Assembly: GCF_001189915.1 (NCBI RefSeq)
Contig: NZ_LFLS01000006.1
Location: forward strand, 150,403-214,402
DNA length: 64,000 bases
Reading direction: 5' to 3'
Origin: Herbaspirillum autotrophicum
GTDB taxonomy: Bacteria > Pseudomonadota > Gammaproteobacteria > Burkholderiales > Burkholderiaceae_D
A model generated the notes under the pieces. That model did no database searches and was not told where the DNA came from. It saw only the letters and a list, made by a program, of their open reading frames with translations. Below, in pieces: positions 1 through 9,843 of the stretch. The position numbers and the translations under genes were made by a program. Position 1 is the first letter of the stretch, and the number at the start of each line of letters is the position of its first letter.

Positions 1-527
1 CGCAAAAGGAAAAAGGCTTGCTGATCGTCTATACCGGCACCGGCAAGGGCAAGTCGACCGCGGCGTTCGGCATGGGCATGCGCATTCTCGGGCATGGCAT
101 GAAGCTCGGCGTGGTGCAATTCATCAAGGGCGCTTTGCACAGTGCCGAGCGCGAAATCCTGGGTGCTCATGCCAATTGCGATTTCCATGTGGTGGGTGCC
201 GGCTACACCTGGGATACCCAGGACCGCAATGCTGACATGCAAACGGCAGCGACCGGTTGGGCCGAGGCGCTGCGGATGATTGCCGATCCGAGTTACGACA
301 TGGTGATTCTGGATGAAATGAATATCGTCCTCAAATACCAGTATCTGGAACTGGAACAAGTGCTGGCAGCATTTGCCGCGCGCCGGGAGATGTTGCATAT
401 CGTAGTCACCGGCCGCCATGCACCGGAACAATTGCTGGAGCAAGCCGATCTGGTGACCGAGATGCGACCGCTCAAGCATCCGTACAAGGAACAAGGCATC
501 AAGGCGCAGAAAGGCGTGGAATTCTGA
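1..527 (+). CDS. cobO: Cob(I)yrinic acid a,c-diamide adenosyltransferase, 5' end outside window
   Basis: CobO/BtuR-type corrinoid adenosyltransferase, which attaches the 5'-deoxyadenosyl group from ATP to Co(I) corrinoids in the cytoplasm. The reading frame is open from the left edge (codons in phase with base 3), so the true start lies upstream; about 174 residues are visible of a family usually near 180-200. The P-loop TGTGKGKSTAAFG lies close to the visible N-terminus, and VILDEMN (Walker B-like) and the C-terminal GIKAQKGVEF are typical of CobO. It is the first visible gene of a cobalamin operon and cobB follows after 31 bases. Any cobalamin riboswitch would lie left of the window. The TTG at 18 could be read as a start but would delete the usual N-terminal arm, so I treat the gene as truncated by the edge. 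Confidence 0.95.
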   Translation, partial: QKEKGLLIVYTGTGKGKSTAAFGMGMRILGHGMKLGVVQFIKGALHSAEREILGAHANCDFHVVGAGYTWDTQDRNADMQTAATGWAEALRMIADPSYDMVILDEMNIVLKYQYLELEQVLAAFAARREMLHIVVTGRHAPEQLLEQADLVTEMRPLKHPYKEQGIKAQKGVEF

Positions 528-558
528 TGCGCATGCAAGCGCCAGCGGAGCACGGCAG

Positions 559-1872
559 ATGAGCCGGCGCAGTTGTCCGGCGTGGTTCATCAGCGCGCCT
601 GCGTCCAATCACGGCAAGACCACCGTGACCGCAGCGCTGGCGTTGTGGCACCGGCGTCAGGGACGGCATGTGCGGGTATTCAAGTGCGGCCCGGACTTTA
701 TCGATCCCACCATTCTGGAACGCGCCAGCGGCCATCCGGTGTATCAGCTCGACTTGTGGCTGGCCGGCGCCGATGCGTGCCGGCAACTGGTGTATGACGC
801 GGCGCAAGAAGCTGATCTGATCCTGATCGAAGGCGTCATGGGCTTGTTCGACGGTACTCCCTGCAGTGCCGATCTGGCGCAGTTGCTGGGGGTGCCGGTG
901 CTGGCGGTAGTCGATGTGGCCGGCATGGCGCAAACGCTGGGCGCGCTGGCCTGCGGGCTGGCGAATTATCGGCCGGGATTGCGCGTTGCCGGCGTGTTGG
1001 CAAATGGCGTTGCCAGTGCCCGCCATGAAGAAATGTTGCAGCAGGGGTTGCCGGCCGCAATCGCCTGGCTTGGCAGCTTGCCGCGGCGTCAGCAATTCAG
1101 TTTGCCGGAGCGCCATCTGGGATTGGTGCCGGCCGCCGAAGTGGCGGATCTGGATACGCGTCTGGTCGCAGTGGCCGACTTGCTTGGCGCGACCGCGCTG
1201 GTTGACTTGCCGCCGCCATGCGATTTCGACCGCGTGACCGGAGCGTCCCCTGCGGTGACCGGAACCGAACTGCGCGGGGTGCGGATTGCCGTGGCCCGCG
1301 ATGCGGCATTTTCGTTTGCGTATCCGGCCAATCTCGATGTGTTGCGTGGCATGGGGGCGCAACTGTCCTTCTTTTCACCATTGCATGATGCGGCATTGCC
1401 GGTCACCGACAGTGTGTACCTGCCGGGTGGTTACCCGGAATTGCATTTGCCCGCATTGCAGGAAAACCATGCCATGCGGCAATCCTTGCGTGACCACGTG
1501 GCGGCGGGTAAAACGCTGTACGCGGAATGCGGCGGCCTGCTGTATCTGCTCGACGAACTGACTGACAAGCACGGCCAGTCGGGGCGCATGACAGGCATTC
1601 TGCCGGGCCGCGCCAGCATGTCGCCGCGCTTGCAAGGGCTGGGTTATCAAGCGCTGACATGGCGTGACGGCGTATTGCGTTGTCACACCTTTCATCATTC
1701 GCTGACGGTCACGCCATTGCCGCCGGTTGCGCATGGCGAACGCCTGTTCAATACCTCGGAAGGCGAACGGGTATGGCAACAAGATGGCGTAACCGCGACT
1801 TATCTGCATGCGTATTTCGGATCGGCGCCGTTGGCTGCCGCAGCATTATTTACCGGGAGCAGCCGTCCATGA
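559..1872 (+). CDS. cobB: Cobyrinic acid a,c-diamide synthase (hydrogenobyrinic acid a,c-diamide synthase)
   Basis: Glutamine-dependent amidotransferase (CobB/CbiA, 437 residues) that amidates the a and c side chains of the corrin ring using ATP. The N-terminal dethiobiotin-synthetase-like domain opens with the P-loop SAPASNHGKTTVTAAL. The C-terminal class I glutamine amidotransferase-like domain carries the nucleophilic cysteine in YAECGGLLYL and a catalytic histidine in TYLHAYFGSAP. Length is normal for the family. Its stop overlaps the bluB start as ATGA at 1869-1872, suggesting translational coupling. The CbiA and CobB versions differ only in substrate (cobyrinic versus hydrogenobyrinic acid), which the sequence alone does not decide. 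Confidence 0.95.
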   Translation: MSRRSCPAWFISAPASNHGKTTVTAALALWHRRQGRHVRVFKCGPDFIDPTILERASGHPVYQLDLWLAGADACRQLVYDAAQEADLILIEGVMGLFDGTPCSADLAQLLGVPVLAVVDVAGMAQTLGALACGLANYRPGLRVAGVLANGVASARHEEMLQQGLPAAIAWLGSLPRRQQFSLPERHLGLVPAAEVADLDTRLVAVADLLGATALVDLPPPCDFDRVTGASPAVTGTELRGVRIAVARDAAFSFAYPANLDVLRGMGAQLSFFSPLHDAALPVTDSVYLPGGYPELHLPALQENHAMRQSLRDHVAAGKTLYAECGGLLYLLDELTDKHGQSGRMTGILPGRASMSPRLQGLGYQALTWRDGVLRCHTFHHSLTVTPLPPVAHGERLFNTSEGERVWQQDGVTATYLHAYFGSAPLAAAALFTGSSRP

Positions 1873-2531
1873 ACCATGCCTACAGCGCTGCCGACATTGC
1901 CAGTATCTACAAAGTCATCGGTGAGCGGCGTGATATCCGCCATTTCTTGCCGGATGCACTGGCGCCGGCGTTGATGACGCGGCTGCTGCAGGCGGCGCAT
2001 CTGGCGCCGAGCGTCGGCTTCATGCAGCCATGGCGATTCTTGCGCATCAGTGATCCGGCCCTGCGCACGGCCATGCATGCGCTGGTGGAGCAGGAACGGA
2101 TATTGACGGCGCAGGCTTTGCAGCAACGCGAGGATGAATTCATGCGACTCAAGGTCGAAGGTGTGCGCGAATGCGGTGAATTGCTGGTGGCGGCCTTGAT
2201 GGACCGGCGCGAAGAACATGTGTTCGGGCGCCGCACTTTGCCGCAGATGGATCTGGCCTCGGTCGCCTGCGCGATTCAGAACATGTGGCTGGCGGCACGT
2301 GCTGAAGGCATCGGCATGGGTTGGGTCTCGCTGTTCGATGCAGAGGCATTGGCGACCTTGTTGCAGATGCCGCCGGGTGCGCAACCGGTGGCGATCATTT
2401 GTCTGGGGCAGGTCAGGGAATTTTATCCGCGTCCGATGCTGGAGCAGGAGGGCTGGGCCGGGCGGCAGGCACTGGACGATCTGGTATTTCAGAATACGTG
2501 GGGAAATACGAGGGAGCAGCACGATGCATGA
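1869..2531 (+). CDS. bluB: 5,6-dimethylbenzimidazole synthase
   Basis: BluB (220 residues) is a flavin-destroying nitroreductase-fold enzyme that converts FMNH2 and O2 into 5,6-dimethylbenzimidazole, the lower ligand of cobalamin. The N-terminal RRDIRHFLPDAL, the HLAPSVGFMQPWRF block and the EGIGMGWVSLFD block are characteristic of BluB within the nitroreductase superfamily. The ATG at 1869 is chosen because it overlaps the cobB stop (ATGA) and gives the normal family length; the frame is open further upstream, but that part lies inside cobB. Its presence implies that the organism makes the true B12 lower ligand aerobically. Confidence 0.93.
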   Translation: MNHAYSAADIASIYKVIGERRDIRHFLPDALAPALMTRLLQAAHLAPSVGFMQPWRFLRISDPALRTAMHALVEQERILTAQALQQREDEFMRLKVEGVRECGELLVAALMDRREEHVFGRRTLPQMDLASVACAIQNMWLAARAEGIGMGWVSLFDAEALATLLQMPPGAQPVAIICLGQVREFYPRPMLEQEGWAGRQALDDLVFQNTWGNTREQHDA

Positions 2532-3114
2532 ATCGGCATCAGGCATGGATGTGCGTGATGGCAAGCGCACCTTGATTTTCGGCGGTGCGCGTTCGGGCAA
2601 GAGCCGGCATGCCGAACAATTGGCCAGCGCCAGCGGCAAGCCGGTGACGTATATCGCCACGGCTGCGGTTGGTGATGAAGAAATGGCGGCGCGGATCGCC
2701 TTGCACCGGCAACAACGTCCGGCCACATGGCATACGGTGGAAGAGCAACTGTCGCTCGCTGCCGCGCTGACGGCGCATAGCAGGCCAGACAATCTGGTGC
2801 TGGTGGATTGCCTGACGGTCTGGTTATCCAATTTGCTGTTTGCCGGGCAGCATGATTATCCGGAAATCGGCAAGATTGTTGCACCGGCGCTGTTCCTGCA
2901 ACAGCGTTCCGCATTCTTGCAGGCCTTGCAAGCGGCGCCCGGCGAGGTGATTCTGGTATCCAACGAAGTTGGCATGGGCATCGTGCCGCAAGGTGCAATC
3001 TCGCGCTGGTTCGTGGATGAAGCAGGACGCCTGAATCAAGCGGTGGCGGCAATCTGCGACCGGGTGCAATGGGTTGCCGCCGGCTTGCCATTGACGCTCA
3101 AGGAACCGCGATGA
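2524..3114 (+). CDS. cobU: Adenosylcobinamide kinase / adenosylcobinamide-phosphate guanylyltransferase
   Basis: CobU/CobP (196 residues) phosphorylates adenosylcobinamide and then transfers GMP to form AdoCbi-GDP in nucleotide-loop assembly. The P-loop [14 protein letters not shown] lies near the N-terminus. IALHRQQRP contains the histidine expected to be guanylylated, and [14 protein letters not shown] and [12 protein letters not shown] are family signatures. The ATG at 2524 overlaps bluB by 8 bases; an in-frame ATG at 2545 is a possible alternative start. The stop overlaps the cbiB start as ATGA at 3111-3114. The guanylyltransferase partner genes cobS and cobT are not in the window. Confidence 0.95.
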   Translation: MHESASGMDVRDGKRTLIFGGARSGKSRHAEQLASASGKPVTYIATAAVGDEEMAARIALHRQQRPATWHTVEEQLSLAAALTAHSRPDNLVLVDCLTVWLSNLLFAGQHDYPEIGKIVAPALFLQQRSAFLQALQAAPGEVILVSNEVGMGIVPQGAISRWFVDEAGRLNQAVAAICDRVQWVAAGLPLTLKEPR

Positions 3115-4055
3115 TGCAGGTCATGAGCCTGATGAGCGTGGCCTGGCTGATGTTGGCCGGGGTGCTGCTCGATCTGTTGCTGGGGGAAGCGCGGCGCTGG
3201 CATCCGCTGGTCGGATTCGGGCGTTGGGCGAATGCCATCGAGCGCCGCTGCAATCGTGGCCGTGCGCGTTTTTGGCGGGGGCTGGCGGCATGGGCGCTGG
3301 CGGTACTGCCACTGACCGCGCTGGCATGGTGGTTGCTGATGCAATTGGCCGCAGTGCAATTCTGGTGTGCCGCAGCGGTGCATGCCTTGCTGCTGTATTT
3401 CTGCATCGGCTTGCGCAGTTTGCGCGAGCACGCCTTGCCGATTGCGCAGGCACTGGCGGCGGGCGACTTGCCGGCTGCGCGGCGACTGACGGCACGCATC
3501 GTCAGTCGTGACACCGGTGCCGCAGAAGAAACCGATCTGGCCAAGGCCGGCGTGGAGTCATTGCTGGAAAACGGCAACGACGCCGTGTTCGGTACCTTGT
3601 TCTGGTTTTTGCTGGCAGGCGGACCGGGTGCCGTGCTGTTTCGTTTGTCGAACACGCTGGATGCCATGTGGGGCTATCGCACCCCGCGTTATCAACAATT
3701 CGGTTGCGCCGCAGCGCGCATCGACGATGTCTTGAACTGGCTGCCGGCGCGTCTCACCGCACTGTCCTATGCGGTACTGGGTGACTGGCGTCAGGCCTGG
3801 TCTTGCTGGCGTCGTCAGGCGCCGCAATGGAGCAGTCCGAATGCCGGCCCGGTAATGGCGGCCGGCGCCGGGGCCTTGAATCTGGCGCTGGGCGGCGCTG
3901 CTACCTATCACGGCGAACTTGAACAACGGCCGCTGCTGGGTGCCGGTGTCGCGCCGCAGGCGGCCGATATCGTGCGCGCCTGGCAATTGGTGATGCGTAC
4001 CACCGTGCTGTGGCTGGTGGTCACGCTGGTGATCGCCTGGATACTGAAGTCTTAA
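3111..4055 (+). CDS. cbiB: Adenosylcobinamide-phosphate synthase
   Basis: CbiB/CobD (314 residues) is an integral membrane protein that joins adenosylcobyric acid to aminopropanol (phosphate). Hydrophobic helices are visible at the N-terminus ([17 protein letters not shown]), near residues 60-110 and at the C-terminus ([14 protein letters not shown]). The family motifs [10 protein letters not shown] and [20 protein letters not shown] are present. The ATG at 3111 is chosen for the ATGA overlap with cobU, which gives a normal family length. The enzyme's aminopropanol phosphate would come from the product of the next gene. Confidence 0.95.
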   Translation: MMQVMSLMSVAWLMLAGVLLDLLLGEARRWHPLVGFGRWANAIERRCNRGRARFWRGLAAWALAVLPLTALAWWLLMQLAAVQFWCAAAVHALLLYFCIGLRSLREHALPIAQALAAGDLPAARRLTARIVSRDTGAAEETDLAKAGVESLLENGNDAVFGTLFWFLLAGGPGAVLFRLSNTLDAMWGYRTPRYQQFGCAAARIDDVLNWLPARLTALSYAVLGDWRQAWSCWRRQAPQWSSPNAGPVMAAGAGALNLALGGAATYHGELEQRPLLGAGVAPQAADIVRAWQLVMRTTVLWLVVTLVIAWILKS

Positions 4056-4067
4056 AGGAAAACGCAG

Positions 4068-5087
4068 ATGTTGGAACATGGTGGCAATTTGCACGAAGCC
4101 GTGCAGCGTTACGGACGACCGCTGAGCCAATGGCTGGACTTGTCGACCGGCATTAATCCGCAACCGTATCCGTCGCCGATACTGGACCAGCTGGTGTGGC
4201 ATCGCTTGCCGGAAACCAGCAGTGAACTGGTGGCCGCAGCATGCGCTTATTACGGCGCACCGGACATGCTGGCAGTGGCCGGCACGCAAGCCGCGATTCA
4301 GGCTTTGCCGCAGTTGCGACGGCAGCAGGCAGCGGATAAACTATCGCGGGTGGTGGTGGCGGCACCGGCTTACGCCGAGCATGCCCATCGCTGGCAGCAG
4401 GCGGGTCACGCGGTACGGGAAATTGACTATCCTCATCTGGCGCAGGCAATTGATACCTGCGATGTCATGGTGGTCTGCAATCCGAATAATCCCACCGGCG
4501 CCGGCGTCGCCCCCGGCGTCTTGCTGGACTGGGCCGCACGGCTGGCAGCACGTGGCGGCTGGCTGGTGGTGGATGAAGCGTTCGGCGATACGTTGCCGTT
4601 GCAGAGCGTAGCAGCACATGCCGAGATGGCGGGCCTGATCGTGTTGCGCTCGGTCGGGAAATTTTTCGGCCTGGCCGGTTTGCGTCTCGGATTTGTTGCC
4701 GCCAATCGGATACTGCTCGACGACTTGCGTGACTGGCTCGGTCCCTGGGCGGTCAGCGGGCCGGCGCAGGAAATCGGTTTGACGGCCTTGCGTGACAGCG
4801 CCTGGCAGCAGGCCACGCGCGAACGTTTGCTGGTCGATGGCAGTCGCCTCCGGCAATTGCTGGCAAGCTGCGGCATCGTCTCCGGCGGCAGTGCCTTGTA
4901 TCAGTGGTGGCCGCAAGCGAATGCCGGCGCGTGGCATGACTACATGGCGCAGCAAGGCATCTGGGTGCGCTTGTTTACACGCGGGGCGGGCGGCATACGG
5001 CTTGGTCTGCCGCCGCATGAAACCGGCTGGCAACGGCTGGAGCGCGCATTGCACGGCTGGTCTGCCAGCGCAGGAACCGCATCATGA
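4068..5087 (+). CDS. cobC: L-threonine-O-3-phosphate decarboxylase
   Basis: PLP-dependent class I/II aminotransferase-fold enzyme (339 residues; CobC in Pseudomonas/Rhodobacter naming, CobD in Salmonella naming). It makes (R)-1-amino-2-propanol O-2-phosphate, the linker between the corrin ring and the nucleotide loop. [13 protein letters not shown] near the N-terminus, [20 protein letters not shown] and the PLP-lysine region [16 protein letters not shown] are all present. An AAAGGAAAA ribosome-binding site precedes the ATG. The stop overlaps the cobQ start as ATGA at 5084-5087. Its place beside cbiB, which uses its product, supports the call over a histidinol-phosphate aminotransferase. Confidence 0.93.
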   Translation: MLEHGGNLHEAVQRYGRPLSQWLDLSTGINPQPYPSPILDQLVWHRLPETSSELVAAACAYYGAPDMLAVAGTQAAIQALPQLRRQQAADKLSRVVVAAPAYAEHAHRWQQAGHAVREIDYPHLAQAIDTCDVMVVCNPNNPTGAGVAPGVLLDWAARLAARGGWLVVDEAFGDTLPLQSVAAHAEMAGLIVLRSVGKFFGLAGLRLGFVAANRILLDDLRDWLGPWAVSGPAQEIGLTALRDSAWQQATRERLLVDGSRLRQLLASCGIVSGGSALYQWWPQANAGAWHDYMAQQGIWVRLFTRGAGGIRLGLPPHETGWQRLERALHGWSASAGTAS

Positions 5088-6562
5088 GTTTGCCGGATTT
5101 CCCGCACCATACGCTGATGGTGCAAGGCACCACTTCCGACGCCGGCAAGAGTACGGTGGTGGCGGCCCTGTGCCGTCTGCTGCGCCGCCATGGCGTAGCC
5201 GTCGCTCCATTCAAGCCGCAAAACATGGCGCTCAACAGTGCGGTGACGATTGACGGTGGCGAGATCGGCCGCGCGCAGGCATTGCAAGCGGTGGCGGCCG
5301 GCATCGCTGCGCATACCGACATGAATCCGGTCTTGCTCAAGCCCTCCAGCGATACCGGCGCGCAAGTGATCATTCACGGCAAAGTGCGGGCCGACATGAA
5401 TGCGCGCGATTATCACCAGTACAAGACCACGGCCATGGCGGCGGTGCTGGAGTCATACCGCCGCCTGCGTGCACAGTATCAGACGGTGTTGGTGGAAGGG
5501 GCCGGCAGCCCGGCCGAAATCAATCTGCGTGCGCGTGACATCGCCAACATGGGCTTTGCCGAAGCGGTCGATTGTCCGGTGATTCTGGTGGCCGATATTG
5601 ATCGCGGCGGTGTCTTTGCGCATCTGATCGGCACCCTGGATTGTTTGTCCGAGAGCGAGCGGGCACGCATCATCGGTTTTGTCATCAATCGGTTTCGCGG
5701 CGATATCAGCCTGCTGCAACCAGGGCTGGACTGGCTGGAGCAGCGTACCGGCAAACCGGTGCTGGCAGTGCTGCCGTATCTGCAGGGCTTGCATCTGGAT
5801 GCGGAAGATGCGATCCAGCAAGGGCAGAGCGCCAGCGGTAGTTTTCGGGTAGTGGTGCCGGTGCTGCCGCGCATCAGCAATCACACTGACTTTGATGCCT
5901 TGCGCGCGCATCCCGAAGTTGATTTGCGTTTCATCGGTCCGGGCCAGCCGATTCCGGCTGCGGATCTGATCGTTTTGCCGGGCAGCAAAAATACCCGTAA
6001 TGATCTGGCCTGGCTGCAGCAACAGGGATGGCCGGCGGCGCTGCGCAAACACTTGCGCTACGGCGGCAAGGTGATTGGCATTTGCGGCGGTTTTCAAATG
6101 CTGGGTCACAGCGTCAGCGATCCGCACGGTGTAGAGGGTGTTGCCGGCGATACGGCCGGCCTCGGTTTGCTGGATATGAGCACCGAATTGACCGTCGACA
6201 AAACCTTGTTGCAAGTGCGCGGACATTGTCTGGTCGATGACACCGCAGCCGCGGTCAGTGCCTATGAAATCCATATGGGCAAATCACACGGCAATGCTTT
6301 CAGGCGTGCGGCGTTTCAACTGATGACAGTGGACGCCGGCGACGGCCTGCGCAATGAAGGCGCAGTGTCGGAGGACGGTCAGATATTGGGCAGCTATCTG
6401 CATGGCATGTTCGACGCGCCGCAAGCATTTTCCGCGCTGTTGCGCTGGGCTGGTCTGCACAGTGAGCTGACGGTCGATCTCGGACAGTTGCGGGAAGACA
6501 GTCTGGAGCGCATCGCCGATGCTGCCTTGCCGCTGTATCAACGGCTGTTGTCCGGCAAATGA
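5084..6562 (+). CDS. cobQ: Cobyric acid synthase
   Basis: CobQ/CbiP (492 residues) carries out four glutamine-dependent amidations (side chains b, d, e, g) on the adenosylated a,c-diamide. The N-terminal P-loop domain starts [18 protein letters not shown], followed by KPQNMALNS and [13 protein letters not shown], both typical of CobQ. The C-terminal amidotransferase domain has the nucleophile in [10 protein letters not shown] and a histidine in GSYLHGMFD. It is the last gene of the operon. It converges with a hydrolase gene on the other strand 33 bases away, and no clear intrinsic terminator is visible in that short gap. Confidence 0.96.
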   Translation: MSLPDFPHHTLMVQGTTSDAGKSTVVAALCRLLRRHGVAVAPFKPQNMALNSAVTIDGGEIGRAQALQAVAAGIAAHTDMNPVLLKPSSDTGAQVIIHGKVRADMNARDYHQYKTTAMAAVLESYRRLRAQYQTVLVEGAGSPAEINLRARDIANMGFAEAVDCPVILVADIDRGGVFAHLIGTLDCLSESERARIIGFVINRFRGDISLLQPGLDWLEQRTGKPVLAVLPYLQGLHLDAEDAIQQGQSASGSFRVVVPVLPRISNHTDFDALRAHPEVDLRFIGPGQPIPAADLIVLPGSKNTRNDLAWLQQQGWPAALRKHLRYGGKVIGICGGFQMLGHSVSDPHGVEGVAGDTAGLGLLDMSTELTVDKTLLQVRGHCLVDDTAAAVSAYEIHMGKSHGNAFRRAAFQLMTVDAGDGLRNEGAVSEDGQILGSYLHGMFDAPQAFSALLRWAGLHSELTVDLGQLREDSLERIADAALPLYQRLLSGK

Positions 6563-6595
6563 AAGGGTGGGGGGATGTCGCCTTGTCCGCTGTTT

Positions 6596-7447
6596 TCAGG
6601 CGTGTATCAGGCGTTGGATGAAGTTCAGATAATTGGTACGCGGCGGCGCCAGAAATTCCAGTAATGCCTGATTGACGAAGTCGGGATTTTCGAGCGTGCT
6701 GAGATGGCCGGCATTGGGAATGGAAACAAACGGGCAGCCGATCTTGTCTGCCAGTTCCTGCAAATCGGTGGGGGGTCTGGGAATATCTGCCACGCCCGTC
6801 AGAAACAAAGTACGTTTGCGATTGAGCAGGCGCAGACGTTCACCGACATCCTTGCGATCGAACATCATGCGCCCGAGCGGCACGATGCTTTGGAGTACCC
6901 GTTCGGCTGGCGTGGTGGCGAGCGCATCATGCAGTTCGGTACGCAGCGGCGAGGCGATGTCGTCATAAGGATTGAAAAACAGAGGCACGATTGCTTCCAG
7001 CAGCGGTTCGGGAAATTTCCCGGCGGTTTCGATCTGGTCCAGCAAGGACCAGTAACGGGCACGGGAACCGACAGGTTCGACCCCGAGACAGGCATCCATG
7101 ATCACCAGCGTCTTGACCCGGGCCGGTACCAGCAGCGTCAGCTCGGTACCCCATAAGGCACCGATCGAATGGCCCACCATCGAGAACGAGCCGATACCGA
7201 GGTTATCCAGCAATTGCAGCATGTTGCGGGCCAGGCTTTGCAGATCGGTGGTGGCTGGCGGCAGCGACCCGGAGCCGCCATGACCCCACAGATCGGGCGC
7301 GATGACCCGGTAATGCTGCGACAGGGCTTCGATCTGCGGACGCCACATGCCGCTGTGCCACAGATAGCAATGCGCCAGCACAATGGGAAAACCCTGTCCT
7401 TCATCGAGATAGTGAAGCGGCTGGTTGTCTACGATAGAAATTGGCAT
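6596..7447 (-). CDS. Alpha/beta-fold hydrolase
   Basis: A 283-residue alpha/beta hydrolase resembling the 3-oxoadipate enol-lactonase/esterase branch. The oxyanion-loop region is LAHCYLWHSGMW, DLWGHGGSG follows, the nucleophile elbow is GHSIGALWG with serine as nucleophile, and the catalytic histidine is in NAGHLSTLENP. There is no signal peptide, so it should be cytoplasmic. AAGGAT lies about 8 bases before the ATG. It is transcribed alone and convergent to cobQ. The substrate cannot be told from sequence and there is no catabolic neighbour to help. Confidence 0.85.
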   Translation of the reverse strand: MPISIVDNQPLHYLDEGQGFPIVLAHCYLWHSGMWRPQIEALSQHYRVIAPDLWGHGGSGSLPPATTDLQSLARNMLQLLDNLGIGSFSMVGHSIGALWGTELTLLVPARVKTLVIMDACLGVEPVGSRARYWSLLDQIETAGKFPEPLLEAIVPLFFNPYDDIASPLRTELHDALATTPAERVLQSIVPLGRMMFDRKDVGERLRLLNRKRTLFLTGVADIPRPPTDLQELADKIGCPFVSIPNAGHLSTLENPDFVNQALLEFLAPPRTNYLNFIQRLIHA

Positions 7448-7778
7448 GAATCGGTATCCTTATGATGGCGATGGCGAAGTAACAGACGCCGGCAGGCAGG
7501 TGAACCGGTAATCCGGCAGTGCTCCGGTAATGACCGGACGGGTGGATACGTGAAGCCGTCAAGCCTGGATAAATCCGTAGAACAGTGACGTGAAAAAATA
7601 GCATAAATATTTCCCGAAGGAAACATATCAGATCACTATGAAGATGCAATAAAACGCGGTGGGAGCGATGTTGCAGAGCAGGACGAGGGTGCGCTCAGGT
7701 GCTGCCGCAAAATGGCATAACGGCCGTTGCAACCGTTACAGGAGTGCGCGCCGGCGGCGGCCGGCGGCGTATGTCAAT
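7448..7778. other. Intergenic region without a gene
   Basis: About 330 bases between the start of the hydrolase gene and the end of the next small gene, both on the minus strand. It must hold the hydrolase promoter, but I see no strong promoter match, no convincing coding potential and no clear terminator hairpin. Confidence 0.5.
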
Positions 7779-7976
7779 TCAGTTCAATGCCGCACTGGCG
7801 GCTTGTTCCGGTGTCAGCCCGTCGTAGAACATGTCGGTAAACCATTCGACTTCTTCTTCAATATGTTCTTGCGCCTGATCCAGCGTTGCGCCGCCGGCAA
7901 CCAGGAATTTCTCCACTTCAGTGCACCATTCAATCAACGCCTGTGTTTCGGGATCCAGCTTTTCTTTCTTTGCCAT
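7779..7976 (-). CDS. Small acidic protein of unknown function (65 aa)
   Basis: I do not recognise this family. The protein begins MAKKEKLDPETQALIEWC, is rich in Glu/Asp and predicted helical, and has no signal peptide or membrane segment. The ATG at 7976 is chosen because an AAGGA sits 7 bases before it; an in-frame ATG two codons upstream is almost directly abutted by the AAGGA. The coherent acidic-helical composition and good ribosome-binding site support a real gene. Confidence 0.6.
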   Translation of the reverse strand: MAKKEKLDPETQALIEWCTEVEKFLVAGGATLDQAQEHIEEEVEWFTDMFYDGLTPEQAASAALN

Positions 7977-8256
7977 CGTCATTCCTTTTTGTTCAAGCCT
8001 GTACTTTGCCACGATTTGCGGCCGTTTGTCTGGCGCCATGTAGATTGCTGCCCGTGCGCAGCAGGTCAGGCGCGCGGATCAGTGCGCGAAGCTCAATAAT
8101 ATTTCATTAAAAACTCGCTGAATTGCGATGTTTTTTTGCGGTCACAAAAAACAGAATTGATCTCGGATCCGAGCGGCGCACCCGCAATGCGGATCGCGTT
8201 CACGGCCGTAGGCTGCGGCCTGGATTTTCGATCAATTTTCCAGCAGGGAACTCAAG

Positions 8257-8517
8257 ATGCCCAGTGCACAGATACGTATTCATTTGGGTGGCAATGATCG
8301 CGCCTCGCAGGCCTTCATGCGGGTCACGCATCCGGATGGCGAGTGGACCGAATATCATCTGACCGGCAGCGCCGGCACCAACGCCCTGTTGTTGATCGAC
8401 GAACCCGGCCGGCAGGCCAGAGCGGCCTTGTGCCACGCCGATATCGGCGGACCGGTGCAGCCATTGAGTATCGTTGAGTACCGCACACTGATGGCAAGTA
8501 CCCGCTATCCGGCCTGA
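8257..8517 (+). CDS. Hypothetical protein (86 aa)
   Basis: Not recognised. The protein starts MPSAQIRIHLGGNDRAS and has no signal peptide, membrane segment or cysteine-rich motif except a lone Cys in ALCHADIGG. An AGGGAA ribosome-binding site lies about 6 bases before the ATG. It precedes another small gene in the same direction at 8675, with about 157 bases between them, so it may have its own promoter. No function is proposed. Confidence 0.55.
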   Translation: MPSAQIRIHLGGNDRASQAFMRVTHPDGEWTEYHLTGSAGTNALLLIDEPGRQARAALCHADIGGPVQPLSIVEYRTLMASTRYPA

Positions 8518-8674
8518 TGTTTTTGCAAAACGGCAATGTTGATGTGCTGGCATGTTTGCCGGCATGACGGCGCCATTCTCTGTCCGAAGCCCGATCCGCG
8601 CTGAAATCTCCATGCGATGCAAATGTAAATCTGGTATCGTTGATCCGCACGCATTTCAAACAAAGGAGACTGAT

Positions 8675-8881
8675 ATGGATCTGGTAGAGAAATTTGATGC
8701 AAAAGGCAAGACCGGAGCGCCTTACCATGTTGAGGTGTATGAAACACGGCTGACCGATGCCGATGTCAATGCGCCAGCCGGCTCCAGAACCTATAAACTG
8801 GCCGACGGACGTTCGCTTGACCCCTTGTCCGACGCCAAATTCAAAATTGTCCAGACCGGAGAAAAGATCTACCGCCTGTAA
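8675..8881 (+). CDS. Hypothetical small protein (68 aa)
   Basis: Not recognised. A 68-residue soluble protein starting MDLVEKFDAKGKTGAPYHVE and ending IVQTGEKIYRL, rich in charged residues, with a strand-turn-strand look. The sequence AAAGGAGA lies 5-6 bases before the ATG at 8675, a strong ribosome-binding site that decides this start over more upstream in-frame codons. It converges with the next gene at 8923. Confidence 0.65.
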   Translation: MDLVEKFDAKGKTGAPYHVEVYETRLTDADVNAPAGSRTYKLADGRSLDPLSDAKFKIVQTGEKIYRL

Positions 8882-8922
8882 GTGTCAGCGGTTCTCAGTA
8901 CCTGTTCACCGCAGGCCCGCCC

Positions 8923-9420
8923 TCACGCCGGCTTGCGGTAATCGTTTTCTATCCAGGCTGCAGCAGTGGCCTCGGTCAATCTGAAGTTCGCCGCCACCTG
9001 TACCTTTGCCAGCAACTCGCCGTCATTATCATGCGCGGCCAGATCGGCATAGGGAAAATCATCATCCGGCACAATATCCAGCGTTACCCGGATGCCACTG
9101 GTGCCGACTTCCACGCTCTTGTGCAATTGCGCATGTAATTGTTGTTCATGCCGGCGACGGAATTCCGAAGCGGTCTTGACCAGCGTGTTGAACGCCGAGC
9201 GATCCAGCGGTTTCGGATTCTTCTTGTCGCGCCCCATGGTCCAGGGGCCGGTCAGGGTCGGTTCGGGCTCGCCTTCGCGGGTCATTTCGACCGCCCAGCC
9301 GTCATCGTCATCATTGTTGATTACCCGGGCAGTCCAGCCGTCGTCGCGCCACAGGCGCGGTTCATTGATGGTTTCCGGGATTTCCGGCGATTCGCTGTCG
9401 AGGGTATTCTGGTCGGACAT
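8923..9420 (-). CDS. Hypothetical protein (165 aa), acidic
   Basis: Not recognised with certainty. The protein starts MSDQNTLDSESPEIPETI and is strongly acidic (run INNDDDDGWAVEM). It contains the conserved-looking blocks LTGPWTMGRDKKNPKPLD and RHEQQLHAQLHKSVEV, and ends TEATAAAWIENDYRKPA. There is no signal or membrane segment. AGGAACTCATCC precedes the ATG at 9420, which fixes the start; the frame is open further upstream but composition there is unlike protein. The internal regularity suggests a real cytoplasmic protein. Confidence 0.65.
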   Translation of the reverse strand: MSDQNTLDSESPEIPETINEPRLWRDDGWTARVINNDDDDGWAVEMTREGEPEPTLTGPWTMGRDKKNPKPLDRSAFNTLVKTASEFRRRHEQQLHAQLHKSVEVGTSGIRVTLDIVPDDDFPYADLAAHDNDGELLAKVQVAANFRLTEATAAAWIENDYRKPA

Positions 9421-9843
9421 GGATGAGTTCCTGATGCAAGGCTCGCTATCATAGATGAATATCGCTCCCGCTGCGCGCTGACGCCTGCCGTTTCTGCCGC
9501 AAAAATTCCTCCCTGACATTTTCTGCATGCATTGCTGGCTGCCGCTTGCCGCGGTCCGTTGCGGATGGCAGCGGTTTCCGGGCGTCACCGTGCGGTTGCC
9601 GCGGCCAGCCGGATGCGCGCGTGCCAGAGCATCGGATCGTTGCAAACCGGTGCCGGTTGCCTCCCAAAAATAATCCAATTCCTATTTCAATTTCAGCCTT
9701 TGCTGATTTCGTTCGCAGGTCGCTGTCACTATGATGACGGGACAGTATGCGAGGTGCTCTCAACGAAAAGAGATGACTTTCGCGGATGAGTTTCCGGGGT
9801 GACATGCCGCACGGCAAGCACAGTAATGAATAGGGGAAGAGTG
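9421..9843. other. Intergenic region upstream of the fimbrial operon
   Basis: About 420 bases between the divergent starts of the 8923-9420 gene and the fimbrial chaperone. It must contain the promoters of both. I see no convincing gene, and no binding site that I can name for the nearby two-component regulator. Confidence 0.45.

Noticed and set aside
1..20. Cobalamin riboswitch before cobO
   Set aside because: The window begins inside the gene, so no leader is visible; nothing riboswitch-like was seen elsewhere in the cobalamin region.
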